A DNA stretch of 33,900 bases. Origin: Rhodobacter sp. GTDB lineage: Bacteria; Pseudomonadota; Alphaproteobacteria; Rhodobacterales; Rhodobacteraceae. Below the pieces are notes generated by a model, which did no database searches, was not told where the DNA came from, and saw only the letters and a list, made by a program, of their open reading frames with translations. The position numbers and the translations under genes were made by a program. The stretch lies in the NCBI GenBank assembly GCA_022824145.1, contig JAJEAY010000008.1:1-33900 (forward strand). Reading direction: 5' to 3'. Of this stretch, positions 26,157 through 33,744 are shown one piece after another (position 1 is the stretch's first letter; the number at the start of each line of letters is the position of its first letter).

Positions 26157-26482
26157 ATACCGGATAAAGGCATCCTGATCCGCCAGATGGCGGATTTCTC
26201 CGCCCAGGAGTGTTTCGGGCCTGAAGTTTGAGAAAGAGGAAGTACGCAAGCCTGTGCGCAGCGCACATGAATTTATTTCCCCTGGCTGCGTCAGACCGCA
26301 GCCATAATTCTACAGCACGCCTGACGGTCGTTCGGACGCGGCGGGCGGTTTACCGTATGTCCGGGCCAGCTTGATCCAATCAGTTCGGAGCCATGGGTAA
26401 GGATGAACCGACGAATCAGCGGCTTCCCAAGCTCAATGGCTCGCGCGGACAATGGGATCGGCACCGCTGAGATCGCCGCACC
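26157..26482. other. Intergenic region between convergent galE and the Spy-like gene
   Basis: No gene seen. Besides the hairpin at 26178-26195 it holds a second inverted repeat, TGGCTGCG (26283-26290) with CGCAGCCA (26297-26304), followed by TAATTCT; this could be a weak terminator on the plus strand. Confidence 0.5.
26178..26195 (+). terminator. Likely terminator of galE
   Basis: ATCCGCC (26178-26184) and GGCGGAT (26189-26195) form a perfect 7-bp stem with loop AGAT, 21 bases after the galE stop, followed by TTCTCC. The T run is short, so efficiency is uncertain. Confidence 0.5.
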
Positions 26483-26968
26483 TCACCGGTGCGAGCGGCG
26501 CTTGATGTTCCTGTCCAGTGCATCCGCATAGGCTGATCTTTCCTCGGGACTCATCGCAATGATGCGCTCAAGCAGAGAGTCCTGACCCAGCCGTTGGCGC
26601 TCCAGGATTCGGTTCCTTTGTTCGGCGAACAGACGCTTCACTTCGTTGGAATCGAATGGATCCGCGCGCAAGGCAGCAAGCAGTTCCTCGAACCGAGCCT
26701 TCAATTCAGCACGGTTGACCCGGAAACTGTCTTCATTCCGCTCAAGCGCATGGTTCAGCGCATGCCTGTCCTGCTTTGGCAATGCATTTACGAACGGTGC
26801 ATAGCCGAGGCCGCGCAGCGCAGTTCGGTCACGGCCATGAGGCCCGGCAAGCAGCGCGCCGACAACAAGTCCGGCCACCAGCAGATTGACGGCAAGCGAA
26901 GCAAACAGGACGATTCTTGTCCAGCGTCTGCTCCTTCGGCTCTTTGGCGTGGAGTCCTGGTCAGTCAT
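26483..26968 (-). CDS. Periplasmic heavy-metal sensor / Spy-CpxP-like membrane-anchored protein
   Basis: A 161-residue protein with a basic N-terminus, one membrane anchor (about 19-41, IVLFASLAVNLLVAGLVVGALL) and a helical periplasmic domain rich in Arg, Glu and Leu. The pattern KQDRHALNHALERNEDSFR, then RAELKARFEELLAALRADPFD, SNEVKRLFAEQRNRILERQR and SPEERSAYADAL resembles the periplasmic heavy-metal sensor family related to Spy/CpxP/ZraP, which binds metals or unfolded proteins. It is the last gene of the ECF sigma unit, four bases after its neighbour. GAGG nine bases upstream supports the start. The metal-binding role is family knowledge only; no Cys or His cluster is obvious. Confidence 0.8.
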   Translation of the reverse strand: MTDQDSTPKSRRSRRWTRIVLFASLAVNLLVAGLVVGALLAGPHGRDRTALRGLGYAPFVNALPKQDRHALNHALERNEDSFRVNRAELKARFEELLAALRADPFDSNEVKRLFAEQRNRILERQRLGQDSLLERIIAMSPEERSAYADALDRNIKRRSHR

Positions 26969-26972
26969 TGCC

Positions 26973-27338
26973 CTATACCTCGCCGATCAGATCAAAGAAT
27001 GAAGGCATGATATCTTCAAGGGAGTAACCGGCAGCGGTGACCAGATACCCTCCGGACAGTCCGTCCAGTGGCGCTGATGCAAAATATCCGATGGCCAGCC
27101 CGGCCGCTGTCGCAGTCAACAGGCCCGCCGCCGCCGGAACGCCCCCGATAGCCCCGAGAATCCACTCCAGAAAACCCGGCCCAGAAGACTGCCTGATCCC
27201 GGCGGCCGCGTCAGCATGGCGCCTCGAGTCCTCGATTATCCGCGCCATCAAGTCGCTGGATGGCTGCGGTTTCGACTGCCGCACCGCCGCGAACAGAGCT
27301 TCAAGTTCCCCATCGTCCAATGGTCGTTGTTCAGCCAT
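26973..27338 (-). CDS. Small anti-sigma-like membrane protein
   Basis: A protein of about 121 residues (MAEQRPLDDGELEALFAAVR...). The acidic, helical N-terminal ~45 residues are followed by one or two hydrophobic segments (about 58-88, including VPAAAGLLTATAAGLAIGYF) and a short acidic tail ending SFFDLIGEV. It lacks the zinc-binding H-x3-C-x2-C motif of ZAS anti-sigma factors. Placement directly after, and overlapping, the ECF sigma gene argues for sigma regulation. Similar small proteins follow ECF genes in Rhodobacter-like genomes. ATG 27338 and ATG 27344 are both possible starts; GAGG or GGGG at suitable distance supports each. Confidence 0.65.
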   Translation of the reverse strand: MAEQRPLDDGELEALFAAVRQSKPQPSSDLMARIIEDSRRHADAAAGIRQSSGPGFLEWILGAIGGVPAAAGLLTATAAGLAIGYFASAPLDGLSGGYLVTAAGYSLEDIMPSFFDLIGEV

Positions 27339-27918
27339 CTGCATACCCCAGTTCCTCACGGCGGGAGGCGAGTTGATCTGCCAGTCCGCGCTTTCCGCGT
27401 GCAGTCAGACTCTCAACCGCCTCAACGCCAATTTCCATGATCCCGGCTATCTCTGGATTGGAAAGTCCTTCAAGATGACGCAGTATTACCGCCTGTCTCT
27501 GACGTTGCGGAAGTTTCGCCAAGGCGTTTGACAGCGCCCGTTCCCTTTCGGACTGCATCATTCGCGTTTCCATGCCCGGGGTTCCGTCGACCTGTTCCGG
27601 GACTTCGTCGATTCCGACCGTTCGTGCTCGTCGTCGCCGGTCAATGCAAAGATTCGATACCACGCGGTAGAGCCAGGTCGTTACCTTTGCCTCACCCTGA
27701 CGCCATGACCCGGATTGCTTCCAGAGTCTCAGCATCGCCTCCTGTGCAATGTCCTCGGCTTCGGCCCGGTCACCGTCCATCAGTCTCATGGCGAACCCGA
27801 ACACAATCGGAGTCAGCCGCTGGGCAAGTACGGACGCAGCGTCCCTGTCGCCGTTGGAAAATGCGACCAGAAGAGCCTCGTTCGGAGCGTCAACAAGGGC
27901 ATCGAAAGCCATTTCCAT
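27331..27918 (-). CDS. RNA polymerase ECF-type sigma factor
   Basis: A 195-residue sigma-70 family group 4 factor. Region 2 spans about 33-97 (LTPIVFGFAMRLMDGDRAEAEDIAQEAMLRLW; TWLYRVVSNLCIDRRRR), giving core binding and -10 recognition. Region 4 spans about 128-182 (LSNALAKLPQRQRQAVILRHLEGLSNPEIAGIMEIGVEAVESLTARGKRGL), a helix-turn-helix for the -35. Length and spacing are normal. ATG 27912 (M3) has the better Shine-Dalgarno distance to AAGAGA than ATG 27918. The gene follows the EF-hand gene by ~100 bases, in which TGGGAG/CTCCCA (27984-28000) forms a small hairpin that could attenuate expression. Confidence 0.95.
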   Translation of the reverse strand: MEMAFDALVDAPNEALLVAFSNGDRDAASVLAQRLTPIVFGFAMRLMDGDRAEAEDIAQEAMLRLWKQSGSWRQGEAKVTTWLYRVVSNLCIDRRRRARTVGIDEVPEQVDGTPGMETRMMQSERERALSNALAKLPQRQRQAVILRHLEGLSNPEIAGIMEIGVEAVESLTARGKRGLADQLASRREELGYADG

Positions 27919-28019
27919 GATCTCTTAGGCCTACCAAAAACCGCATCGACCAACAATTCACGGGAAAGTCGCGGCAGTCGGGATGGGAGCCGGCCTCCCA
28001 CCCCGTTGCACGGCGCGGA

Positions 28020-28517
28020 TCAGTGCCGGTGCCCTCTCCCTCGCTTGAACCAACGGCGATCGCTCATTTCATCAATCTCTGACTTCGTGACCGCTCCGTC
28101 ACCGTCAGCATCAAGGCGTTCAAACATACGGTCAAACCGTTTCGGCTGAATGGCTGCGGTTGCCTCTTCCAAGCTGAGCAGTCCGTCACCATCGGAGTCA
28201 TTACGCTCGATCAGGCTCCTGATTCTGCGGGCCTGCTGCTCAGCCCGCCAGACCTCTATGGCGCCAGCCATCTCCTCGGCAGAAAGCTGCCCGTCTCCAT
28301 CAACGTCAGCATCGCTGAAGCGCTCGGCCCACGCGGCGTTGATTTCGTCCATCGTGACTGCTTCATCTCCGTTTCCGTCAAACTGCTCAAACAAGCTCGC
28401 CGGAAACCCGGCACGGTCGCCGAAGCCTCCTTTGTTCACGCCATGCGCGGCCACGGGGCCAGCGAGGACCGAAATGGTGGCAAATGCTGCCGTTACGCTT
28501 AGGGCGGTGCGTTTCAT
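28020..28517 (-). CDS. Secreted EF-hand calcium-binding protein
   Basis: A 165-residue protein. From ATG 28517 (AAAGGAG six bases upstream) it starts MKRTALSVTAAFATISVLAG with a signal peptide ending VAA-HG. Four EF-hand-like loops follow: DGNGDEAVTMDE, DVDGDGQLSAEE, DSDGDGLLSLEE and DADGDGAVTKSE, each with Asp at positions 1, 3, 5 and an acidic residue at 12. The first has Asn in position 3 and looks weaker. The C-terminus is basic (RWFKRGRGHRH). A longer in-frame start at 28619 would hide the signal peptide. It likely binds calcium in the periplasm. As first gene of the ECF unit it may be a target or an input of that sigma factor. Confidence 0.9.
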   Translation of the reverse strand: MKRTALSVTAAFATISVLAGPVAAHGVNKGGFGDRAGFPASLFEQFDGNGDEAVTMDEINAAWAERFSDADVDGDGQLSAEEMAGAIEVWRAEQQARRIRSLIERNDSDGDGLLSLEEATAAIQPKRFDRMFERLDADGDGAVTKSEIDEMSDRRWFKRGRGHRH

Positions 28518-28859
28518 GTCATTCTCCTTTGGGATCCAGATGTTCGTGTACCGGTCCTTCGACCGCGTGTTCTGCCTATGAAACGAACAGCGCAGAGAAT
28601 TCCGTCGCATGAATCGCATTCGCCAAAAGACATGCAGCCAAGAATTTCATAACGACTCGGGAAACAATTCCGAAATCGACGTCGCCTCGATTGAGCGAAC
28701 AGGAAATCCAAGGCCTGACGCCAATCAGATTCCCAATACTCCAGCCCGCGACTGCCGGATCACGTTCTTGCGACAGACCGACGCAACGGCAGAACGAACG
28801 CTCGCGCATCCGGTTGGATGCCATATGTTAGAGCCATCCACTTCAAGGCGAGGTCCAAG
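28518..28859. other. Divergent promoter region between EF-hand and DUF983 genes
   Basis: No gene supported. On the minus strand GGAATT (about 28596-28601) precedes CGTTTC after only 12 bases; an ECF-type GGAAC/CGT pair needs about 16-17, so I do not call a promoter. Confidence 0.4.
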
Positions 28860-29312
28860 ATGCGTCCCGCAACCGAAGCTCTTCTGGATAGGCCGGCTTT
28901 TCCTGCCATGAAAAATGGCTGGCGCCGTTGCTGCCCGAACTGCGGCTCCGGCCCGATGCTTCGCGGATACCTGAAGGTCCGCGATGCCTGCCCTGTCTGC
29001 GGCGAAACCCTCAGCGGCCATCGCGCTGACGATGGCCCCGCTTACCTGACGATCCTCATCGTCGGCCACTTGATGGCACCGCTCATCCTATGGGCTTACG
29101 TTGCCTACAGGCCGGAGCCACTGGCTCTTGCTGCGGTATTTTCGGTTGGATGCGTCGGGCTTTCGCTGTACCTGCTTCCCAGACTGAAGGGAGTGATTGT
29201 GGCGATTCAGTGGGCCAAGCGCATGCACGGCTTCGGAGAAGCGCCCGAGCAGACTTCGCAAACGAGGACAGGTCCTTGGAGCAAAGCTCCATCCGTGACG
29301 CAGCAACGGTAA
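28860..29312 (+). CDS. DUF983 family membrane protein
   Basis: A 150-residue protein with two zinc-ribbon-like Cys pairs, CPNCGSGPML (C25, C28) and CPVCGETL (C44, C47), then GHRADDGPAYLTILIVGHLMAP and two membrane segments (about 60-80 and 85-105). The C-terminus has LLPRLKGVIVAIQWAKRMHGF, the standard DUF983 ending. The family is widespread in alphaproteobacteria, often near cytochrome oxidase or NUDIX genes; its function is unknown. I chose ATG 28860, preceded by CGAGG, over an in-frame ATG at 28818. The 3' end overlaps the NUDIX gene. Confidence 0.9.
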   Translation: MRPATEALLDRPAFPAMKNGWRRCCPNCGSGPMLRGYLKVRDACPVCGETLSGHRADDGPAYLTILIVGHLMAPLILWAYVAYRPEPLALAAVFSVGCVGLSLYLLPRLKGVIVAIQWAKRMHGFGEAPEQTSQTRTGPWSKAPSVTQQR

Positions 29313-29974
29313 TTCTGGTCCGCGACCCTGCGGCCGAACCCAAAGTTCTGATGGGGCAGCGCGGGGAAGGCGCGGCCTTCATGCCCAATAAGTTCGTTTT
29401 CCCCGGCGGCGCAGTCGATTCCCTGGACTGTTCGGTTCCGTTTGCGGGCGACCTGCCGGAGCCCTGCGCCATGCGTCTTGAACAGGACTGCGATTCCGGT
29501 CTCGGTCCAAGCCTGTTCGCAGCCGCGATCCGCGAATTATGGGAAGAGACCGGTCTGATGATCGCGACCAACGGTGACTGGACAGGCGAAATTCCTGAAG
29601 AATGGAGAGAATTTGCCGGAATGGGGCTGCTGCCCGACCCGCGCGCCCTGAGTTTCGTATTCCGCGCCATCACTCCGCCGGGCCGGCCACGTCGGTTCGA
29701 CGCCCGCTTCTTTCTTGGAAACGCGGATGTCGTGTGCGGAGATCCCGACGACTTTTCCGGCGCCTCTGACGAGCTCCGCCATCTCCAGTGGATTCCTCTC
29801 AGCGAACTGCGGAGTTTCGAAATGCCGTTCATCACAGAAGTGGTGCTGGCGGAGATCGCCGCCTCGCTGCCCGACCTCGGTCCACCTGCGTCAGTGCCGT
29901 TCTTCCGCAACAACGACGAGCAGAGCCTTTTTCTGCGCCTCGGTGACGCCCGGCCGCAAATTTCCGGCAGGTAG
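29276..29974 (+). CDS. NUDIX hydrolase
   Basis: A protein of about 232 residues hydrolysing a nucleoside diphosphate linked to another moiety. It contains RDAATVILVRDPAAEPKVLMGQR at the N-terminus, the G-G of FVFPGGAVD, and a NUDIX box ending AAAIRELWEETGLM. The REL-x-EE-x-GL half is intact, but the box's first Glu seems replaced by Pro (GLGPSLF), as happens in this alphaproteobacterial subgroup. The insert after the box is long. TTG 29276 with GAGG nine bases upstream is my best start and overlaps DUF983 by 37 bases. GTG 29210 is an alternative. Substrate unknown; CoA or NADH pyrophosphatases are relatives. Confidence 0.85.
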   Translation: MEQSSIRDAATVILVRDPAAEPKVLMGQRGEGAAFMPNKFVFPGGAVDSLDCSVPFAGDLPEPCAMRLEQDCDSGLGPSLFAAAIRELWEETGLMIATNGDWTGEIPEEWREFAGMGLLPDPRALSFVFRAITPPGRPRRFDARFFLGNADVVCGDPDDFSGASDELRHLQWIPLSELRSFEMPFITEVVLAEIAASLPDLGPPASVPFFRNNDEQSLFLRLGDARPQISGR

Positions 29975-29998
29975 CTCCGGCGACCGAACGGATACGCG

Positions 29999-30901
29999 TT
30001 AAAGAAACAGAATGAGCACCAGGATGCCCAATGTCAGAAGCGCAATACCGCCGTATTCGCGTCGTGATATCTTCTCGTGGAAGAATAGCATCGATACAGC
30101 AATTGAGAATATCAGCTCGATCTGGCCCAACGCGTTTACATAGGCGACATTCTGCAGCGTGAACGCCGAGAACCAGCAGAAACTGCCGATCATCGAAGCG
30201 AGTCCAACCAGACCCGCGACGCGCCAGGCACAAAAAACCTGGGTTATCTGACCTCGTTCATGCCAAGCCAGCCAAGCAGCAAGCGCCAGAGTCTGGCATG
30301 ACGTGACCACGGCAAGCGTCGTACCGGCGCGCAGGGCTGTGTCGCCGCTTTCGAGCGCGAGCGACGCTCCGCGGTATCCGACCGCCGAAACAGCAAAGAA
30401 CATTCCTGAAGCAAGACCAAGCCCCGCAGCCCGATTGAAGATTCGCGTGGCAAATCGACCCGTGCTCGCCGGCTGGTCGGACAGCAGCAGAACGCCAGCA
30501 AGGCCAAGCCCTATCGCGGCACCGCCGACCAACCCCACGCCTTCGCCCAGAATCAGAAAGCTCACGATCGCGGTCATCACCACTTCGGTTTTCTTGAAAG
30601 TGATGCCAACTGCGAAGTTGCGATGCGAAAAAATCGCGACAACGCACATGGTGGCAAGAATCTGCGCCGCCCCGCCCGCCATCGCGAATACCCAGAAACG
30701 ACCCGGCATTGACGGGATGCCCTGCCCTGAAACCCCTGAATAGCACCAGACCAGAATCACCACGAGCGGCGCGGAAAACACGAACCTCGCAAACGTCGCC
30801 CCGCCGGTTGAAAGCCCCGCAAGTTTCAATTGCTTCTGCAGCATGAACCTGAAGGTCTGAGCCAAGGCCGCGGCAACCGTAATGAATACCCATGCTTCCA
30901 T
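29999..30901 (-). CDS. EamA/DMT-superfamily transporter
   Basis: A 300-residue inner-membrane protein with about ten hydrophobic segments arranged as two repeats. MEAWVFITVAAALAQTFRFM starts the first, and the EamA-type segment FKKTEVVMTAIVSFLILGEG closes it. The second repeat ends NALGQIELIFSIAVSMLFFHEKI, whose ending resembles the 'E..........GE' motif at the end of DMT repeats. Such proteins export metabolites or amino acids; the substrate is not predictable. AGG six bases upstream supports ATG 30901. It lies 26 bases after the desaturase gene, so the two are probably co-transcribed, and it converges with the NUDIX gene. Confidence 0.9.
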   Translation of the reverse strand: MEAWVFITVAAALAQTFRFMLQKQLKLAGLSTGGATFARFVFSAPLVVILVWCYSGVSGQGIPSMPGRFWVFAMAGGAAQILATMCVVAIFSHRNFAVGITFKKTEVVMTAIVSFLILGEGVGLVGGAAIGLGLAGVLLLSDQPASTGRFATRIFNRAAGLGLASGMFFAVSAVGYRGASLALESGDTALRAGTTLAVVTSCQTLALAAWLAWHERGQITQVFCAWRVAGLVGLASMIGSFCWFSAFTLQNVAYVNALGQIELIFSIAVSMLFFHEKISRREYGGIALLTLGILVLILFL

Positions 30902-30927
30902 TCGCAGCCTATCTCACGGGCGGAGAT

Positions 30928-31830
30928 TCAGTTCCAGAAGGGATGGGGAACCGGATCCTTTGCCCGTAGGAGATGCTGCCGGAAAATCTGCCCGTAGGAC
31001 CGATAGACGTAGCCGCCGTTGCGGGATGTGAAGCGTTCGCGATTGTCCCTGTAAAGTTTCGGAAGCCGGTACCATGATATGCCGGGATGGGAATGATGAA
31101 CGGCGTGCAGGTTGTTGTTAAGAAAAAGAAAGGCCAAAGGCCCCCTGTCTTCGATGATCACTGTTCGCCCCGATGCCCGTTCGTGTGCCTGATGCTCCAG
31201 GAAGGTGCGGATCTTAATAAGCGACAGGCCCGCATAGGCAGAGAGAAAATAGGCCCAGGCTGGCATCTGCCCAACGGTTCCTAGCCACAGAAGAACCGGA
31301 ACGACCGCAGGAATATGCCAAAGCCAGCCCCGAACAACCTTCCGGTCACCGGCAGTCGCAGCACGGAAATCGCTGAGCATGAAAGCCACCTGGGAGACGG
31401 CGGCGCCGACCAGAAGCCGTCCTAGAAGGGTGTTGTTGAACAGTAGAACAACCCGCAAGACGCCGGGCAGCCTGCGCCAGACCGCCGGATCAAGATAGTT
31501 TGATTCCGGGTCGTCATATGGGTCCGTAAGCTTCCCGTTCACATGGTGATCGAGATGTGTGTCACGGAACCGGTGATAGGGAATGAGAAGATTGAGTGAC
31601 GGAAAGACAAACGCCGCGTTCACTTTTGCATTGCGAAACGGGTGGCCATGGATCGCTTCATGCTGGAGCGAAGAGCCAAGCGCAACCATGACAGAAGTGA
31701 CTGCGATGCCCAAAGGCAGCCACTGCGCAGCCAGCCATGTCGTGCCCAGCGCCCAAACCGCATAGCACCCGAGAATCACTGCCAATGTTGGCCATTCAAC
31801 GGATCGCCGTGAAGTCACACCCGCATTCAT
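30928..31830 (-). CDS. Fatty acid desaturase family protein
   Basis: A 300-residue membrane-bound di-iron desaturase or hydroxylase. The three histidine boxes are HEAIHGH (57-63), HLDHH (92-96) and NNNLHAVHHSHPG (238-250), with an additional LEHQAH (211-216). Hydrophobic stretches around 15-55, 125-150 and 170-205 give about four membrane segments. Substrates in this family include acyl lipids, carotenoids (ketolase/hydroxylase) and alkanes; sequence alone does not decide. The ATG at 31830 has AAAGG immediately adjacent, too close for use, so a GTG five codons in may be the real start. Likely first gene of a two-gene unit with the EamA transporter. Confidence 0.9.
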   Translation of the reverse strand: MNAGVTSRRSVEWPTLAVILGCYAVWALGTTWLAAQWLPLGIAVTSVMVALGSSLQHEAIHGHPFRNAKVNAAFVFPSLNLLIPYHRFRDTHLDHHVNGKLTDPYDDPESNYLDPAVWRRLPGVLRVVLLFNNTLLGRLLVGAAVSQVAFMLSDFRAATAGDRKVVRGWLWHIPAVVPVLLWLGTVGQMPAWAYFLSAYAGLSLIKIRTFLEHQAHERASGRTVIIEDRGPLAFLFLNNNLHAVHHSHPGISWYRLPKLYRDNRERFTSRNGGYVYRSYGQIFRQHLLRAKDPVPHPFWN

Positions 31831-32482
31831 CCTTTGCTATTTCAGCCCAGTTACACTCTCCGGCCAAAAAATCCGGAAGCCCGCTGCCGCGGTCACAAAT
31901 ATTCTGAATACGTTATAAACCTCCGACCCGACAAAGACCAGACCGAATGCGCACCTAGGCGCGATTCTCGTATGGTGCGCCTTTCGATTCCTTGATGTTC
32001 TTCTGACGAATCACGCGGTAAGCGCGACCTGCGCCACCGGCCGTCTGTCGTTTTTGTCGACGAATGCATGAAGCGGCGTGACTCCGGCGATTCGTCGCGT
32101 TTTTTTCAGGATCGTGTTCCTTTCCCGTTGTCGTGGTTTCATCGTCCGTTTCCGGCCGTCTCGCCGGCCGCCGCCCGTCTCTGTCCCCATTGTCACCTCC
32201 GACACGGTTCCGGGCTCCTGACGGTCGCCGGACGCGTTCGGGCTCCGATGTTTTCGTCGACAAGTTTCCCTTCGCTGCCGTCGATGTCCTGCTGTTCGGG
32301 CCCGGTGCGGCAGCGTCTTTGCGGCGACGCCAGCCGGATGCCTGGGCCGCATCGAGAAAGAGAGCAATGCGGTGCTAGGCAGCGTTTGTTTGGCAACAAC
32401 CCTCAAACACCGCACCTAAACGAGCCGGTCACGAAGGGAACGAACTCCCGTGCATTGTCAAGCATCTCCGCGTCCGATAACG
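31831..32482. other. Decayed junction region without a supported gene
   Basis: Several overlapping Arg/Ser/Thr-rich open frames occur on both strands (for example 31955-32263 and 32011-32415 minus, 32068-32634 plus) without domains. A minus-strand piece reading TPLHAFVDKNDRRPVAQVAL (about 32015-32080) faintly resembles DDE transposases of the IS5 type, but this is too short to call. GCGCACC (31949-31955) with GGTGCGC (31974-31980) could fold. Confidence 0.4.
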
Positions 32483-32608
32483 ATGGTGCGCGCGACGGGA
32501 CACCTGTTCAACTGCAAGCGGTGCCATCGCTAGGTCGTTCTCTGCCGGTCCTGCGACCGCCGGCAGGTGTACTGCTCCGGAGCGTGCAGCCATGCCGCTC
32601 CAACGCAG
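32483..32608 (+). pseudogene. Stop-interrupted zinc-ribbon protein fragment
   Basis: From ATG 32483 the frame reads MVRATGHLFNCKRCHR, then TAG (32531-32533), then VVLCRSCDRRQVYCSGACSHAA. Restoring the stop gives C-x2-C...C-x2-C-D-R-x-Q-x-Y-C-x3-C, the core of a small zinc-ribbon protein that I recall from mobile regions of proteobacteria (pattern 'C..C...v..C..CdrgQrYC...C...aR'). The usual Arg-rich, '(R)YQ..rrGr..HA.RQ..YR' second half is missing after about 32600. The coding capacity is clearly broken. Confidence 0.45.
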
Positions 32609-32628
32609 ATGTCAACTCCAACTCATTA

Positions 32629-32673
32629 TGTTGAACTCAACACTATCAACGTTGAACGAAGCTGCTTCGCAGC
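32629..32673. repeat. Cluster of three small palindromes
   Basis: TGTTGA-AC-TCAACA (32629-32642), TCAACGTTGA (32646-32655) and GCTGC-TTC-GCAGC (32661-32673) follow each other. They start right after the truncated zinc-ribbon fragment and before the IS91-type module. Ends of IS91-like elements carry hairpins, so this may be the element boundary. Confidence 0.35.
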
Positions 32674-32862
32674 AGTTGCGAATGGACAGGCGGGCTCTCC
32701 GATTCTGCGCCTTGGTGCCATGAGTGCTGCGTCGGAGGTCGCTGAGGCCCGAACCCGCGATCACGCCGGACTTCCCTTTCCCGGACAGTGCTGTTCCTTT
32801 CCCTGTCGGCGGTCCGTGTCCGGACGGTCCTGGCGCGCGCCGCCGGAGGAAAGGGAAACACC

Positions 32863-33735
32863 ATGACGATGAATGGCGACATGACGATCTCCGCCGCGCT
32901 GGAGCGGGCCGAGGAACAGATGACGATCGTCAATCTGGCAGAGAACACGCGCAAGGCGTACCGGCTGGAGCTCCGCCGGTTCTTCGACAGCGTCGGCAAG
33001 GCGCCCTCCGAGGTCGTGGCCGCCGACCTGCGCGGCTGGGTGCTGGGACGGATCGCGAGCGGGCTGACGCCGGGGTCGGTCAACATGACGGCGGCGGCGC
33101 TGCGGTTCCTGTTCCGGGACGCGCTCGACCGCCCGGACCTGGTCAAGGGGCGCCGCAGCCAGAGGATCCCCCGGAAGCTGCCCCGGCACATGTCGGTGGA
33201 GGAGACCGGGCGTCTGACCCTGGCGGTCACCGACATCCGCTACCGGACGGCGATCACGCTCTCCTACGGCGCCGGCCTGCGGATATCGGAGACCGTCGGC
33301 GTGAAGATCTCCGACATCATCGCCGACAGGAACCTCCTGCACATCCCCTCGGGCAAGGGCGGGACCGAGCGCATGGCGCCCCTGCCTGCCAGCCCCGTCG
33401 GCCATCTGCGCGGCTACTGGAGGAACATCTTTCCGCGTCCGGTGTCATGGATGTCCTGCGCCCGCTCGCCCGAGCAGCCGATCAGCACGGACTCGCTGCG
33501 CAACGCGTTCAACGCGGCCCGCGACAGGGTCGGCATCAGCAGGAACTGCACCTTCCACTGCCTGCGTCATTCATTCGCCGCCCACGTGCATGAGCGCGGG
33601 GGCAGCATCGACGTCATACAGGACGCGCTCGGTCACCGGCAGTCCGATACCACCCGGGGCTACGCGCGCGCAACCGGAAGGATGTTCGCGTCCCTCGACC
33701 ATCCGATCTCCGGGTCGGCCGTGCTCGCGGCCTGA
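32863..33735 (+). CDS. Tyrosine recombinase (phage-type integrase) associated with IS91
   Basis: A 290-residue site-specific recombinase. The SAM-like core-binding domain spans about 8-95 (LAENTRKAYRLELRRFFDSVG). The catalytic domain follows, with R140 in YGAGLRISE, K165 in SGKGG, H232-x-L-R235-H236 in FHCLRHSFAAH, H258 in ALGHRQ and the nucleophile Y267 in TTRGYA. All active-site residues are present. AAAGGG eight bases before ATG 32863 supports the start. Base use is visibly more GC-rich than neighbouring genes, a sign of transfer. It ends nine bases before the IS91-type transposase; such integrase-transposase pairs are typical of one IS91 branch. Confidence 0.93.
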   Translation: MTMNGDMTISAALERAEEQMTIVNLAENTRKAYRLELRRFFDSVGKAPSEVVAADLRGWVLGRIASGLTPGSVNMTAAALRFLFRDALDRPDLVKGRRSQRIPRKLPRHMSVEETGRLTLAVTDIRYRTAITLSYGAGLRISETVGVKISDIIADRNLLHIPSGKGGTERMAPLPASPVGHLRGYWRNIFPRPVSWMSCARSPEQPISTDSLRNAFNAARDRVGISRNCTFHCLRHSFAAHVHERGGSIDVIQDALGHRQSDTTRGYARATGRMFASLDHPISGSAVLAA

Positions 33736-33744
33736 CGCGGCATC

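Noticed and set aside
28560-28620. GGAATT...CGTTTC as an ECF promoter before the EF-hand gene
   Set aside because: Spacing between the two elements is 12 bases, too short for ECF promoters, which need about 16-17.
32015-32080. Minus-strand peptide TPLHAFVDKNDRRPVAQVAL resembling an IS5-type transposase segment
   Set aside because: Only about 20 residues, spacing not quite right, no flanking transposase sequence in any frame.
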